From Buttiauxella brennerae ATCC 51605 (GTDB lineage Bacteria > Pseudomonadota > Gammaproteobacteria > Enterobacterales > Enterobacteriaceae): DNA of 64,000 bases. Shown here piece after piece: positions 20,531 to 34,041 of this stretch (the stretch's first letter is position 1; each line of letters opens with the position of its first letter). The position numbers and the translations under genes are program-made. A model generated the notes under the pieces. The model was not told where the DNA came from, made no database searches, and saw only the letters and a list, made by a program, of their open reading frames with translations. The stretch covers positions 62,001 through 126,000 of the forward strand of contig NZ_LXER01000011.1 in assembly GCF_001654925.1 (NCBI RefSeq), written 5' to 3'.

Positions 20531-21292
20531 TTAGCGGGCTAGCCATCCTCCATCAACGGCAACCGTGTATCCGTTGACATAATCGGATGCGGAAGAGGCG
20601 AGAAAAACAATCGGGCCTTGCAGATCGGAGGGGAGTCCCCAACGGCCTGCCGGGATGCGATCGAGAATTTCCTGGCTACGTGCTTCATCATCGCGCAGTT
20701 GTTGTGTGTTGTTGGTTGCCATGTATCCCGGCGCAATGGCGTTCACATTAATATTGTGCTGCGCCCATTCGTTTGCCAGAAGTCGTGTGACGCCAAGCAC
20801 CGCACTTTTCGATGCGGTGTAAGAGGGAACGCGGATACCGCCCTGGAAAGAGAGCATGGAGGCTATGTTAATAATTTTGCCGCCGTGGCCTTGTGTAATG
20901 AACTGTTTTGCCACCGCCTGCGAGAGAAAGAACACTGACTTAATGTTCAGGTTCATCACGTCATCCCAGTTTTTCTCGCTAAATTCCAGCGCATCTTCAC
21001 GGCGAATGGTGCCCGCATTATTCACCAGAATGTCTATCTTCCCCATTCCCGCCACGGCTTGCTCAATGATACCAGGGATAACGTCGTGCTGGCTTAAATC
21101 AGCCTGAATTGCGAGAAAACGTCGCCCCAGCGCTTCTATTTTTTGCGCGGTTTCGTGTGGAATTTTACGGTTCACACTAACGATGTCACAACCAGCCTCG
21201 GCAAGGCCGATAGCCATTCCCTGACCCAGTCCAGTATCACAGCCTGTGACGATAGCGACTTTGCCCAGCAGATTAAAAGCATCGAGAATCAT
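20531..21292 (-). CDS. kduD: 2-dehydro-3-deoxy-D-gluconate 5-dehydrogenase (KduD-like)
   Basis: KduD reduces 2,5-diketo-3-deoxygluconate in hexuronate and pectin breakdown. The 253-aa protein is a classical short-chain dehydrogenase: NAD motif TGCDTGLGQG near residue 16, NNAG near 91, catalytic Ser near 144 (NIASMLS) and YTASK near 157. Similarity to E. coli KduD is high across the length (RREDALEFSEKNWDD, the ending DYVNGYTVAVDGGWLAR). It stands alone here; kduI and other pectin genes are not beside it. It has no E. coli counterpart between ydjM and hxpB, so it may be a second kduD copy or a moved gene. Confidence 0.88.
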   Translation of the reverse strand: MILDAFNLLGKVAIVTGCDTGLGQGMAIGLAEAGCDIVSVNRKIPHETAQKIEALGRRFLAIQADLSQHDVIPGIIEQAVAGMGKIDILVNNAGTIRREDALEFSEKNWDDVMNLNIKSVFFLSQAVAKQFITQGHGGKIINIASMLSFQGGIRVPSYTASKSAVLGVTRLLANEWAQHNINVNAIAPGYMATNNTQQLRDDEARSQEILDRIPAGRWGLPSDLQGPIVFLASSASDYVNGYTVAVDGGWLAR

Positions 21293-21448
21293 AGTTACCC
21301 CGGTATCCGGAAAAGCGCATATGCGCGTGTAAATTAAGAATAGATACGAGATGGGGGAAATTCAAATTAATATGAAATGGTGTTTCAATAATTTTGACGG
21401 AGGTATGATTTTGAGAAAGATGCGGGGGAGTCCCGCACCTTAAAAAGA

Positions 21449-22117
21449 TTAGCCAATCAGGTGTTCGGCACGTAATTCAACCAGCGACGCGAGTTTGACA
21501 TTTGCAAGGCACCAGCGCACATCATCACGATTTTCTTCGGCTGGAACCACGATTGAACGCATACGCGCAGCTTTGGTCGCAATCATGCCATTGACGGAAT
21601 CTTCCAGCGTCACACAGCTCAACGGATCGACGCCAAGTTTAGCCGCTGCGTCCAGGTAAACCTGCGGATGGGGCTTGCTGTAAGGCAGATGCTCAGCAGA
21701 AGCAATGGCATCGAACTGCGAACGCAGGTCGAACATTTCCAGCACTCGCTCAAGCATGTGTAAAGGGGATGCGGAAGCCAGACCCACTTTCAGCCCTTGC
21801 GCTTTACACAATGCCACTGCTTCACGCACGCCAGGCAGAATAGGCCGTGTTTCTTCTACTAATGAAATGGCGCGAGTAATGATGCGGTTGGTCACTTCTT
21901 CGCGTGATGGGCCGTTCCACGGTTGTTTGGCGAACCAGAGTTCAACCACCAGGTCGATACGCAGACCCAGCGTGTCCGGGAGTTCAGAACGGCGGGAGAT
22001 GTCGACACCAATGCTTGCCAATACATCAAGCTCGGCCTGGTCCCATAACGGTTCAGAATCAATCAACAAACCGTCCATATCAAAAATTGCAGCTAAAATT
22101 TGGCGAGTCACAGCCAT
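21449..22117 (-). CDS. hxpB: Hexitol phosphatase B (YniC)
   Basis: HxpB is a HAD-like phosphatase active on 2-deoxyglucose-6-phosphate, mannitol-1-phosphate and sorbitol-6-phosphate. The 222-aa protein (the E. coli length) has the HAD nucleophile motif FDMDGLLIDSE (Asp14 and Asp16 region), motif II GLASASP near 114, the conserved Lys in SKPHPQVY and motif IV LEDSVNG. It belongs to the beta-phosphoglucomutase-like subgroup with a helical cap. It is divergent from yniB as in E. coli and acts in the cytosol. Confidence 0.95.
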   Translation of the reverse strand: MAVTRQILAAIFDMDGLLIDSEPLWDQAELDVLASIGVDISRRSELPDTLGLRIDLVVELWFAKQPWNGPSREEVTNRIITRAISLVEETRPILPGVREAVALCKAQGLKVGLASASPLHMLERVLEMFDLRSQFDAIASAEHLPYSKPHPQVYLDAAAKLGVDPLSCVTLEDSVNGMIATKAARMRSIVVPAEENRDDVRWCLANVKLASLVELRAEHLIG

Positions 22118-22284
22118 TTATCGACTCCTGTCAGTGCGCATTGCAGATAAGATCTCATATCAATAGCGGGTATTAATCGATGATGCCACTGCTTTATGAC
22201 AAATCGCCTTTAAAGCTCAGGCGAAATCACATTAGACGAGGTAAACTTTGTGCGAATAAGTTGCGTCTTAAACAAGGGGAACGA

Positions 22285-22821
22285 ATGACGTATCAACAAG
22301 CTGGACGCATTGCCGTACTCAAACGTGTGGCTGGCTGGGTAATTTTTATTCCAGCGGTGATTTCAACACTGATTTCGATTTTGAAATTTATGTATGAACA
22401 CAGCGAAAAACAGGCGGGCATTGATGCTGTGATGCTGGATTTTGCACATGTGATGATTGAGATGATGCGTTTTAATACGCCATTTTTAAATTTCTTCTGG
22501 TACAACTCGCCGCAACCCGACTTCCATCAGCAGGCCAATGTGCTGTTTTGGGTCATTTACGCGTTGATATTTGTTGGACTGGCTTTACAGGCATCCGGGG
22601 CGCGTATGAGCCGCCAGGCGAAGTTTCTGCGTGAAGGGGTGCAAGATCAGCTGATTCTTGAGCAGGCAAAAGGACCAGAGGGTTTAACGAAAGAGCAGAT
22701 TGATGCAAAAATCGTGGTGCCTCGCCACACGATATTCCTGCAAATATTCCCGCTTTATGTATTGCCTATCATCATTATTGTTATCGGTTATTTCTTCTTC
22801 TCTTTGCTGGGTTTCATTTAG
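22285..22821 (+). CDS. yniB: Inner membrane protein YniB
   Basis: This protein of unknown function has 178 aa, the E. coli length. Three hydrophobic segments are visible (about residues 15-35, 90-108 and 150-175), with a conserved cytoplasmic-looking charged part (GARMSRQAKFLREGVQDQL) between the second and third. The frame continues 35 codons upstream, but the ATG at 22285 (MTYQQAGRIAVLKR) has AAGGGG and matches the E. coli start. It is divergent from hxpB and convergent with yniA, separated from the latter by a terminator hairpin. Confidence 0.92.
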   Translation: MTYQQAGRIAVLKRVAGWVIFIPAVISTLISILKFMYEHSEKQAGIDAVMLDFAHVMIEMMRFNTPFLNFFWYNSPQPDFHQQANVLFWVIYALIFVGLALQASGARMSRQAKFLREGVQDQLILEQAKGPEGLTKEQIDAKIVVPRHTIFLQIFPLYVLPIIIIVIGYFFFSLLGFI

Positions 22822-22850
22822 AAAAAAGCCACTCCTGATTCAGGAGTGGC
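22822..22850 (-). terminator. Terminator of yniA (shared gap with yniB)
   Basis: Stem GCCACTCCT / AGGAGTGGC with a 5-nt loop. The minus strand reads into TTTTTT, so it mainly serves yniA. It directly follows the yniB stop and may act on both strands. Confidence 0.85.
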
Positions 22851-22857
22851 GATCTCT

Positions 22858-23718
22858 TTACGCAGCAAGGACTCGATCGAGCGCTTTTTGTGCCAGCGCG
22901 AGGTGCTGACCCCCGAAAAGAATCGCACGATTCATTAGGGTGTAGAGTTGGTAAATGGGCTGTCGTGCAAGGAAATCGACGGGAAGAGGGGAAACCGACT
23001 GGTAACCGTCGTAGATTTGCGGAGGTTGATCCGGGTGCAGTGGTAGCATCGCCAAATCACATTCTCTGTCGCCCCAGTAACAAGCAGGATCGTAAATAAA
23101 GGGCCCGTCTGGCCCCAGTGCGCAATTTCCTGACCACAAATCGCCATGCAACAGAGATGGCTGCGGTTGGTGAGAAGCTAGCGCCTGATGGACAAATTCC
23201 ACGATAAGATCGATATCGCCAAAATGAATCCCTTTTTCCGCCGCAAGCTCTAACTGCCAGCCGATGCGCTGCTCTGCAAAGAACGTTGACCAGCGCCGTT
23301 GCCAGGCGTTGGGTTGTGGAGTGGTGGAAAGATCATTATCAAAATCGAGCCCAAATTGCGGCTGCTCACTCCATTGATGCAGGCGCGCCAGCTGTTGCCC
23401 AAGCAAAAAGGCATTATGCGCATCGAGTGGTTTTGATGGCATATATTCGAGCAACAGGAAGCTGTAATCCCGATCAGCGCCCACTGCCCAGACCTTAGGC
23501 ACTCGCACGGTATTGCTGCGTGAAAGTAGCTCGAGCTGATCGGCTTCCGCCGTGAAAATGGGTAGCATTTCCCGAGCGTCGCTTTTGACAAAAATCTCAT
23601 GACCGGCATAGTGAATTCGCCAGGCTGCGTGAATTTCTCCACCGGGTAATTCCGTGCGATGTTCAATTTCTGCTGTGCCGAGTTGTTCACTTAACAGACG
23701 ACTTATGGCTTGCCACAT
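22858..23718 (-). CDS. yniA: Fructosamine kinase family protein YniA
   Basis: YniA belongs to the fructosamine-3-kinase/APH-like kinase family, thought to phosphorylate glycated amines or related ketosamines for repair of glycation. It has 286 aa, as in E. coli. Kinase features: Lys in EIFVKSDAREM near residue 45, the brenner-type LLHGDLWSGN loop (catalytic Asp near 193) and FIYDPACYWGDRECDLAM, the metal-binding Asp motif, near 213. It acts in the cytosol. It is transcribed alone toward yniB. The substrate in vivo is not established. Confidence 0.93.
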   Translation of the reverse strand: MWQAISRLLSEQLGTAEIEHRTELPGGEIHAAWRIHYAGHEIFVKSDAREMLPIFTAEADQLELLSRSNTVRVPKVWAVGADRDYSFLLLEYMPSKPLDAHNAFLLGQQLARLHQWSEQPQFGLDFDNDLSTTPQPNAWQRRWSTFFAEQRIGWQLELAAEKGIHFGDIDLIVEFVHQALASHQPQPSLLHGDLWSGNCALGPDGPFIYDPACYWGDRECDLAMLPLHPDQPPQIYDGYQSVSPLPVDFLARQPIYQLYTLMNRAILFGGQHLALAQKALDRVLAA

Positions 23719-23821
23719 GATGCTTCTCCCCAGGTTTTCTGGTAGATCATTAGCTTATCGCTGTTAACCGGGTCAAACTTCGAACTAACGCACATCCCCG
23801 GTCATGATTTTTGAAACAAAG

Positions 23822-24112
23822 CTATTTACTCTCTTGCAGCCAGTTTTCCCATGTTGTGACGGAGACCTCGGGTTCAACACCTATCGCCAGCTTGCCAAGG
23901 CCACGGGATAACTCTTCAACTTCTGTCTGGCTTAAGGTGCTTATTAACCCAAATGTATTGATACCCAACTCGTGAATTTTCCCTTCGTCATCTGATAGAG
24001 TGAGCAAAAAACCACCGCGTGTCAGGTGGTTATTCAATTCGTTAAGATCCGTGAGACTGTTTTCCTGGAACTTAAATGTGACAACATAGCGCACGATGTC
24101 TCCGCTACTCAT
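23822..24112 (-). CDS. ydiZ: YdiZ, GhoS-like small protein
   Basis: This 96-aa protein has the same length as E. coli YdiZ and resembles it (YVVTFKFQENSLTDLNELNN, TFGLISTL, ENWLQESK). The family is related to GhoS, the antitoxin endoribonuclease of the type V GhoT/GhoS pair. No GhoT-like membrane toxin is seen beside it, so a toxin-antitoxin role is not supported by context. A GAGGTG site precedes the ATG. It lies between yniA and pfkB, as in E. coli. Confidence 0.85.
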   Translation of the reverse strand: MSSGDIVRYVVTFKFQENSLTDLNELNNHLTRGGFLLTLSDDEGKIHELGINTFGLISTLSQTEVEELSRGLGKLAIGVEPEVSVTTWENWLQESK

Positions 24113-24174
24113 GGTTCACCTCATTGTTATCCCGAAGGTTTTAGCATAGTCCTTCTGCGAGAAATGGCGACTTT

Positions 24175-24239
24175 TGACGAAGCGACACAGCGCTTCGTCA
24201 GGGGACCGGGCTAACTGCGTACATTTGTCGCGCAGTTAG
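24175..24239. terminator. Two hairpins downstream of pfkB
   Basis: The first hairpin met by pfkB transcripts, CTAACTGCG / CGCAGTTAG (24211-24219 with 24231-24239), includes the pfkB stop codon. The second, TGACGAAGCG / CGCTTCGTCA (24175-24200), is a perfect 10-bp stem. Neither is followed by a strong T run on the minus strand, so termination is possible but not certain. Confidence 0.4.
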
Positions 24240-25165
24240 TTACGTAGGTAGTCGTAGATTTTTTGCGTATTTTCCAGCGAACACAAACGAGTTCCATGGT
24301 TCAGTGTTGCAGCACTCCCGGCGGCAACACCAAAACGGACCATATCTAATAAAGAAGCATTTTCCGCAAGTTTCAGCGTCATCGCACCAACCATGCTGTC
24401 GCCGGCACCGACAGTGCTTTGGCTCTTAACCGGTGGTGGCACTACCTGCACGTAACCTGTAGCATCAACGCCCAGCGCACCCTGCGGGCCAAGTGAAACC
24501 ACGACGCGTTTAGCTTTGCCGCTCTCAACAATCATTTGTGCTGCTTTACGTACATCGTCGGGTTGCGTGAGGTCACGATTGACTAATGCGCTGAGCTCTT
24601 TTTGGTTGGGCTTAACCAACTCAATGTTGCCGATTTCAAGCGTGGCTTTAAGTGCGTCACCAGAACTGTCAACGATGCATCGAATCCCCGACTTTTGCGC
24701 GGATTTGACTAATGAACAGAGCTTAGAGACTTCAATGCCTGGTGGAAGGCTACCGCTGATAACCAGGATAGCACCGGGTTCAATAGACAACACTTGTTCT
24801 TCGAGTTGGCGGAACTCATCATCGGTGAGTGCCGCACCCGGCATCACAAAACGAAACTGCTCACCCGTCGACTCTGCATGAACGTGCAAGTTTTGCCGCG
24901 TCCAGTCGTGTGCCTCAATAGTTTGAATTGCAACATGTTCCTCCAGGAGTAGGGCGCAAAGATGTTCCCCTGTGGCCCCACCTGCCGGGAAAATGGCGGT
25001 TGCCTGGCCACCGAGATGCGAAATTGCCCGCGCAACGTTTATGCCGCCGCCTCCGGGTTCAAAAACAGGAGCGCTGCAGCGCAGCTTCCCTTCGGGATAA
25101 ATTTGTGGGGTGAGCGTTGCGCTATCGAGTGAAGGGGCAAGAGTCAGTGTATAAATGCGGGTCAT
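24236..25165 (-). CDS. pfkB: 6-phosphofructokinase II
   Basis: PfkB is the minor phosphofructokinase, of the PfkB/ribokinase family rather than the PfkA fold. It has 309 aa (as in E. coli) with FEPGGGGINVARAI near residue 37, SGSLPPG near 137, VKPNQKELSAL near 186 and the anion-hole motif STVGAGDSMVGAM (catalytic Asp near 256). AGGATAC precedes the ATG. It acts in cytosolic glycolysis and tagatose-6-phosphate use. It is divergent from ydiY across a 288-nt AT-rich gap. Confidence 0.96.
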   Translation of the reverse strand: MTRIYTLTLAPSLDSATLTPQIYPEGKLRCSAPVFEPGGGGINVARAISHLGGQATAIFPAGGATGEHLCALLLEEHVAIQTIEAHDWTRQNLHVHAESTGEQFRFVMPGAALTDDEFRQLEEQVLSIEPGAILVISGSLPPGIEVSKLCSLVKSAQKSGIRCIVDSSGDALKATLEIGNIELVKPNQKELSALVNRDLTQPDDVRKAAQMIVESGKAKRVVVSLGPQGALGVDATGYVQVVPPPVKSQSTVGAGDSMVGAMTLKLAENASLLDMVRFGVAAGSAATLNHGTRLCSLENTQKIYDYLRN

Positions 25166-25454
25166 GTATCCTCCTTAATTTAGCATTGGGGTAAAGCGTA
25201 GCACTCTTTCAGACAGGAAAATGTCAATTAAGACCATGATTTATCAAATGAATTGTAAAAAGACACTACACTCTATGTTTATGAAAATAAAGATGTTTTA
25301 AGAGCTCTCTTATTCAAAAAATGAAAGAAGAATTCATTGCTATGTTATTCGGGCTTTTTTATAATTTGTAACCTTTCTTGGCTCATAAATATTTGATCCA
25401 CAGAAGAGATTCCGGAACCTTGATGGTTTCTTTTTATGTTGTACGGACGATTAA

Positions 25455-26213
25455 ATGAATTTTGTTAAGACAGTACCGGCTGCAATTTTGCTGACCGGAA
25501 GTGCGCTATTGAGTCACTTTGCAGTTGCAGATAATTCGGTTTTCACTGTCATGGATGACCCATCGACCGCCAAGAAACCGTTCGAAGGCAATCTGGATGC
25601 GGGCTATCTTGCGCAATCGGGTAACACCACCAGCTCTTCTTTGACCGCAAACACCAACATGACCTGGTACAACGCCTCTACCGCATGGTCTCTGTGGGGT
25701 AACGCGAATAATACCTCCTCTAACGATGAGCGCTCTTCTGAGACTTATTCCGCTGGTGGTCGTAGCCGTTACAACATGACTGACAGTGATTACTTGTTTG
25801 GTCAGGCAAGTTGGTTAACAGACCGTTACAACGGCTACCATTCAAGGGATGTCTTGACCGCTGGTTATGGTCGTCAGTTCCTGAGTGGCCCGGTACACAG
25901 TTTGCGTGTGGAATTCGGTCCAGGCGTGCGTTATGACGAGTACACCGATGGCGGGCATAAGACTCAGGCATTAGGTTACGCATCAGGTATCTATAACTGG
26001 CAGTTGACGGACAACGCCAAATTTATCCAGGGTGTTTCTGTGCTGGGTAGTGAAGATACGACGGTCAACTCTGAAACGGCTCTTGAAGTTGCAATCAACG
26101 AGCACTTTGGTTTGCGAGTTGGCTACAACGTCACCTGGAACTCAAATCCGCCAGACTCAGCACCTGAGCACACGGACAGACGTACCGCAGTTACGCTTGG
26201 TTATAAGATGTAA
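25455..26213 (+). CDS. ydiY: Outer-membrane-type beta-barrel protein YdiY (DUF481)
   Basis: YdiY is an acid-inducible putative outer membrane protein of unknown function. It has 252 aa (E. coli 252) with a signal peptide ending LSHFAVA-D, then alternating aromatic beta-strand segments typical of the DUF481 barrel (FEGNLDAGYLAQSGNT, YDYLFGQ-like SDYLFGQASWLTDRYNGY, TDRRTAVTLGYKM at the end, closing with the aromatic strand). It is divergent from pfkB and followed by a strong terminator, so probably monocistronic. Confidence 0.93.
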   Translation: MNFVKTVPAAILLTGSALLSHFAVADNSVFTVMDDPSTAKKPFEGNLDAGYLAQSGNTTSSSLTANTNMTWYNASTAWSLWGNANNTSSNDERSSETYSAGGRSRYNMTDSDYLFGQASWLTDRYNGYHSRDVLTAGYGRQFLSGPVHSLRVEFGPGVRYDEYTDGGHKTQALGYASGIYNWQLTDNAKFIQGVSVLGSEDTTVNSETALEVAINEHFGLRVGYNVTWNSNPPDSAPEHTDRRTAVTLGYKM

Positions 26214-26218
26214 TTGGC

Positions 26219-26255
26219 AAAGCCGGGTAACACCCGGCTTTATTGTTTTATTTTA
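26219..26255 (+). terminator. Terminator of ydiY
   Basis: Stem AAAGCCGGGT / ACCCGGCTTT with a 3-nt loop (AAC), followed by TATTGTTTTATTTT, beginning 5 nt after the ydiY stop. Confidence 0.92.
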
Positions 26256-26474
26256 TCTATGCGTGCTATTATTATTTTGGTCCGGAGTTTTATTTTAAAT
26301 AAAATTAATATCATCGTAATTTCTTCATAATCTCTCCACAATCTGCCGCTTCGTCATATCTTCTGTATATTTGACACGATTTGATAAATAAATGGGCTTG
26401 TCAGAAGTGTGATCTGGATCTACTCTTGTTTTGTAGCAAGCTAATAACTTGCTGGCCCACTAAATAAGAGAAAA

Positions 26475-26711
26475 ATGAATATGAAAAATATTAAATATAC
26501 CGCTGTAGCTGTTGCACTTTCCGTGCTTTCATTTGGTGCATTTGCAGCACAACCTGTAACCAGCACGACCACACAAACCGCACCTTCTGCTGTCTGGCAT
26601 GCTTCTGACATCGAAGCGGGCTCTAACATTCAACCAGGCGCACTATCAACCGGGCAATCAATGGATGATGCATTTAATGTCCATACTCTGGTTGCAGGTG
26701 ACTGGTCTTAA
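26475..26711 (+). CDS. Small exported protein, unknown function
   Basis: This 78-aa product has a clear signal peptide (KNIKYTAVAVALSVLSFGAFA-A, cleavage near residue 24) and a mature part of about 54 residues rich in Thr, Ser, Gln and Ala, without cysteine, ending VAGDWS. The signal region resembles those of DUF1471 (YhcN/BhsA-type) stress proteins, but the mature part does not show that fold's pattern, so I do not assign it. AAGAG lies upstream of the first ATG; the ATG two codons later is possible. It is flanked by its own terminator. It may be a stress or biofilm-related periplasmic peptide; that is only a guess from the signal type. Confidence 0.6.
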   Translation: MNMKNIKYTAVAVALSVLSFGAFAAQPVTSTTTQTAPSAVWHASDIEAGSNIQPGALSTGQSMDDAFNVHTLVAGDWS

Positions 26712-26784
26712 TTATTAATGCTTTTTAATCATCTTTTGTGCTTGTGTGATAATTGATCGCTCAATTTCATTAGCAACATGAAAT

Positions 26785-26815
26785 AAAAAAACCGAGCATG
26801 ATGCCCGGTTTTTTT
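26785..26815 (+). terminator. Terminator of the 78-aa exported protein gene
   Basis: Stem AAAAACCGaGC / GCcCGGTTTTT ending in T7. It lies 75 nt after the stop codon at 26711. The rest of the 26712-27182 gap holds the thrS promoter and leader; an AT-rich stretch at 26816-27000 shows nothing I can name. Confidence 0.85.
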
Positions 26816-27141
26816 ATGTCTGTAGAGTAATAATAATTATGGTTATCTCTCACCATCAAACGTTAGCGAAACTTATTAATTGATAACTCGTTATTTTCGA
26901 TGAATTAATGCAGTCGAGGGGATGGTGTTGTTTAAACAAAGATAAAACATATAGTTATCAATATTACATGATCACACTCAGCGGTAGCAAAGCGCGACAT
27001 CCCCTCCTTAAAGTGATACTATTCCGAACCGTCGTGAAGCTGTGATTATACCTTCACGCATAAATTGTGAACCCGGCCTTGCACTTGTAGGCGAGATGGC
27101 GACACAAACGATTGAAACTAAAGCAAAATAAACGTTGCATG

Positions 27142-27162
27142 TGATCTTACGTGTGGGTCACC
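27142..27162 (+). promoter_or_regulatory. thrS translational operator (tRNA-Thr anticodon mimic)
   Basis: In the thrS leader, GTGATC (27142-27147) pairs with GGTCAC (27157-27162) and exposes a loop with CGT at 27151-27153, i.e. -32 to -30 from the start codon. In E. coli the same loop mimics the tRNA-Thr anticodon CGU, and threonyl-tRNA synthetase binds it to block ribosome loading. Sequence and spacing match the E. coli operator as I remember it. Confidence 0.85.
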
Positions 27163-27182
27163 ACTGCGAATAAGGACTTATA

Positions 27183-29658
<2,476 letters not shown>

Positions 29659-29754
29659 GGCCATCAAGTAACAGTTCCCGCGAGGCTTCGGCCTCGTGTG
29701 ATTTGTTCGCCTTCTGATTCGTTTTATTAACAATGCGAAGTGGAAAGTTATTAA

Positions 29755-29952
<198 letters not shown>

Positions 29953-29983
29953 GTAGAACTTTTTTAATTAATTCAGAATATAG

Positions 29984-30355
<372 letters not shown>

Positions 30356-30365
30356 GCCAGTTATT

Positions 30366-30394
30366 AGAGGGAGCTTGTCTCCCTCTTTTAATTT
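30366..30394 (+). terminator. Terminator after rplT
   Basis: Stem AGAGGGAG / CTCCCTCT with a 5-nt loop, followed by TTTAATTT, 10 nt after the rplT stop. Confidence 0.85.
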
Positions 30395-30477
30395 CTAACA
30401 TAATCAATCTTTTGACTCTTTTAACCAAACCCGCCAGCAGGCAAGGTTTAAAATTGACAAATAAGGTAACTGCAAGC

Positions 30478-30522
30478 ATGAATGCTGCTATTTTCCGTTT
30501 CTTTTTTTACTTTAGCACCTGA
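30478..30522 (+). CDS. pheM: pheST leader peptide PheM
   Basis: This 14-codon reading frame encodes [14 protein letters not shown], with five Phe codons, the same as E. coli PheM. Ribosome stalling on Phe codons when charged tRNA-Phe is scarce prevents the attenuator at 30568 from forming. A TTGACA -35 element lies upstream (30454-30459) and AAGGTAACTGCAAGC precedes the ATG. It is too short for routine gene calling but fully supported by sequence and position. Confidence 0.97.
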
Positions 30523-30543
30523 ATTCGGGGGCTTTGCGCGTAA

Positions 30544-31635
<1,092 letters not shown>

Positions 31636-31649
31636 GGGCGGGATATCCA

Positions 31650-34037
31650 ATGAAATTCAGTGAACTCTGGTTACGCGAATGGGTAAACCCAGCCAACAGT
31701 AGTGAAGAGCTTTCCGGTCAAATTACTATGGCTGGTCTTGAAGTTGATGGTGTTGATGCCGTTGCGGGCGCGTTCAATGGCGTGGTTGTGGGTGAAGTGG
31801 TTGAGTGCGGCCAACATCCAAACGCTGACAAACTGCGTGTAACAAAAGTGAATGTCGGTGGCGAACGCCTGTTAGACATCGTTTGTGGCGCACCAAATTG
31901 CCGTCAGGGCCTGAAAGTTGCCGTGGCAACTGTCGGTGCTGTGCTGCCAGGCGATTTCAAAATTAAAGCGGCTAAACTGCGTGGCGAGCCATCAGAAGGT
32001 ATGCTTTGCTCATTCTCTGAGCTGGGTATTTCCGATGACCACAACGGTATTATTGAGTTGCCGCTGGATGCGCCGATTGGCACAGACATCCGCGAATTCC
32101 TGAAGCTTGATGACAACACTATCGAAATCAGCGTAACGCCAAACCGTGCCGATTGCCTCGGTATCATCGGTGTTGCTCGTGATGTTGCAGTTGTGAACCA
32201 ACTGCCATTGAACGTGCCAGAAATGGTTGCGGTTGCTGCAACTATTAGCGACACGCTGCCCATTCGTGTGGATGCGCCAGAAGCGTGCCCGCGCTACCTG
32301 GGTCGAGTAGTCAAAGGTATTAATGTCAAAGCACCAACACCATTGTGGATGAAAGAAAAACTGCGTCGTTGCGGTATTCGTTCCATTGATGCAGTGGTTG
32401 ATGTAACTAACTACGTGCTGCTGGAACTTGGCCAACCGATGCATGCGTTCGATAAAGATCGCATTGAAGGCGGCATCGTTGTGCGTATGGCAGAAGAGGG
32501 CGAAACACTGACGCTGCTTGACGGCAACGAAGCGAAGCTGAATGCCGATACGCTGGTTATTGCTGATCACAACAAAGCGCTGGCAATGGGCGGCATCTTT
32601 GGTGGCGAACATTCTGGTGTGAATGATGAAACCCAGAACGTGCTGCTTGAATGTGCATTCTTCAGCCCGCTGTCTATCACTGGCCGCGCGCGTCGCCATG
32701 GTTTGCATACCGATGCTTCTCATCGTTATGAGCGTGGTGTTGATCCCGCGTTGCAGTACAAAGCAATGGAACGTGCGACTCACTTGCTGATCGAACTGTG
32801 CGGTGGTGAAGCTGGTCCGGTTATCGATGTCACCAGTGAGGCACATCTGCCAAAAGCTGCCACAATTACTCTGCGCCGTAGCAAACTTGATCGTCTGATT
32901 GGCCATCACATTGAAGATGCGCAAGTTAGTGACATTCTGCGTCGTCTGGGTTGTGAAGTGACTGAAGGCGATAACCAGTGGACGGCAATCGCTCCAAGCT
33001 GGCGCTTTGATATGCAGATTGAAGAAGATCTGGTTGAAGAAGTGGCGCGCGTTTATGGTTACAACAGCATCCCTAATGAGCCGGTACAAGCGGGTCTTAT
33101 CATGGGAACTCACCGTGAAGCAGACCTTTCGCTTAAGCGTGTGAAAACCATGCTGGTTGATAAAGGTTACCAGGAAGTGATCACCTACAGCTTTGTTGAC
33201 CCTAAAGTTCAACAACTGCTGCACCCTGGCGAAGAAAACCTGATTCTGCCAAGCCCAATTTCCAGTGAAATGTCAGCGATGCGCTTGTCTCTGCTGACCG
33301 GCCTGCTCAATACGGTGGTGTATAACCAAAACCGCCAGCAGGCGCGTGTGCGCATCTTTGAATCAGGCTTACGCTTTGTTCCTGATACGCAGGCAGACCT
33401 GGGTATTCGTCAGGATGTTATGCTGGCTGGCGCGATTTGTGGCAACCGTTACGAAGAGCACTGGGATCTGGCGCGTAATACCGTCGACTTCTATGATTTG
33501 AAGGGCGATCTGGAAGCGGTTCTGGATCTGACTGGCAAACTTTCAGACATCGAATTTAAAGCTGCAAGCAACCCAGCTTTGCATCCAGGCCAAAGTGCTG
33601 CCATTTATTTAGGTGGGGAATACGTTGGTTTCATTGGTGTTGTGCATCCGGAGCTCGAGCGTAAGCTTTCTCTGAATGGCCGTACGCTGGTGTTCGAAGT
33701 GCTGTGGAACAAGCTCGCAGACCGCGCTGTGCCTGAGTCTAAAGAGATTTCGCGTTTCCCGGCTAACCGCCGTGACATTGCTGTTGTGGTCGCTGAAAAC
33801 GTTCCCGCAGCAGATATTTTGGCCGAGTGTAAGAAAGTTGGCGCAAATCAGGTAGTTGGCGTAAACTTATTTGATGTGTACCGTGGTAAAGGTGTAGCCG
33901 AAGGTTATAAGAGCCTTGCCATAAGCCTTATCCTGCAGGATACGGGCCGTACACTCGAAGAAGAGGAGATGGCCGCTACCGTTGCAAGATGTGTAGAGGC
34001 ATTAAAAGAGCGATTCCAGGCATCATTGAGGGATTGA
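31650..34037 (+). CDS. pheT: Phenylalanyl-tRNA synthetase beta subunit
   Basis: PheT, 795 aa (the E. coli length), binds tRNA and edits misacylated Tyr-tRNA-Phe. Domain order: an N-terminal OB-fold tRNA-binding domain (about 40-150, with [17 protein letters not shown]), B3/B4 editing core (about 210-400, [13 protein letters not shown]), B5, a catalytic-like domain without activity, and the C-terminal anticodon-binding FDX-ACB domain ([12 protein letters not shown] to the end). ihfA starts 4 nt after the stop. The long open frame on the opposite strand is only a shadow. Confidence 0.97.
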   Translation: MKFSELWLREWVNPANSSEELSGQITMAGLEVDGVDAVAGAFNGVVVGEVVECGQHPNADKLRVTKVNVGGERLLDIVCGAPNCRQGLKVAVATVGAVLPGDFKIKAAKLRGEPSEGMLCSFSELGISDDHNGIIELPLDAPIGTDIREFLKLDDNTIEISVTPNRADCLGIIGVARDVAVVNQLPLNVPEMVAVAATISDTLPIRVDAPEACPRYLGRVVKGINVKAPTPLWMKEKLRRCGIRSIDAVVDVTNYVLLELGQPMHAFDKDRIEGGIVVRMAEEGETLTLLDGNEAKLNADTLVIADHNKALAMGGIFGGEHSGVNDETQNVLLECAFFSPLSITGRARRHGLHTDASHRYERGVDPALQYKAMERATHLLIELCGGEAGPVIDVTSEAHLPKAATITLRRSKLDRLIGHHIEDAQVSDILRRLGCEVTEGDNQWTAIAPSWRFDMQIEEDLVEEVARVYGYNSIPNEPVQAGLIMGTHREADLSLKRVKTMLVDKGYQEVITYSFVDPKVQQLLHPGEENLILPSPISSEMSAMRLSLLTGLLNTVVYNQNRQQARVRIFESGLRFVPDTQADLGIRQDVMLAGAICGNRYEEHWDLARNTVDFYDLKGDLEAVLDLTGKLSDIEFKAASNPALHPGQSAAIYLGGEYVGFIGVVHPELERKLSLNGRTLVFEVLWNKLADRAVPESKEISRFPANRRDIAVVVAENVPAADILAECKKVGANQVVGVNLFDVYRGKGVAEGYKSLAISLILQDTGRTLEEEEMAATVARCVEALKERFQASLRD

Positions 34038-34041
34038 ACGT

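Noticed and set aside
23822-24112. Type V toxin-antitoxin system at ydiZ
   Set aside because: Only the GhoS-like protein is present; no small membrane toxin frame is found next to it.
32010-33224. 404-codon open frame on the minus strand
   Set aside because: It is fully antisense to pheT, has His/Thr/Gln-rich composition typical of a shadow frame, and lacks a ribosome site.
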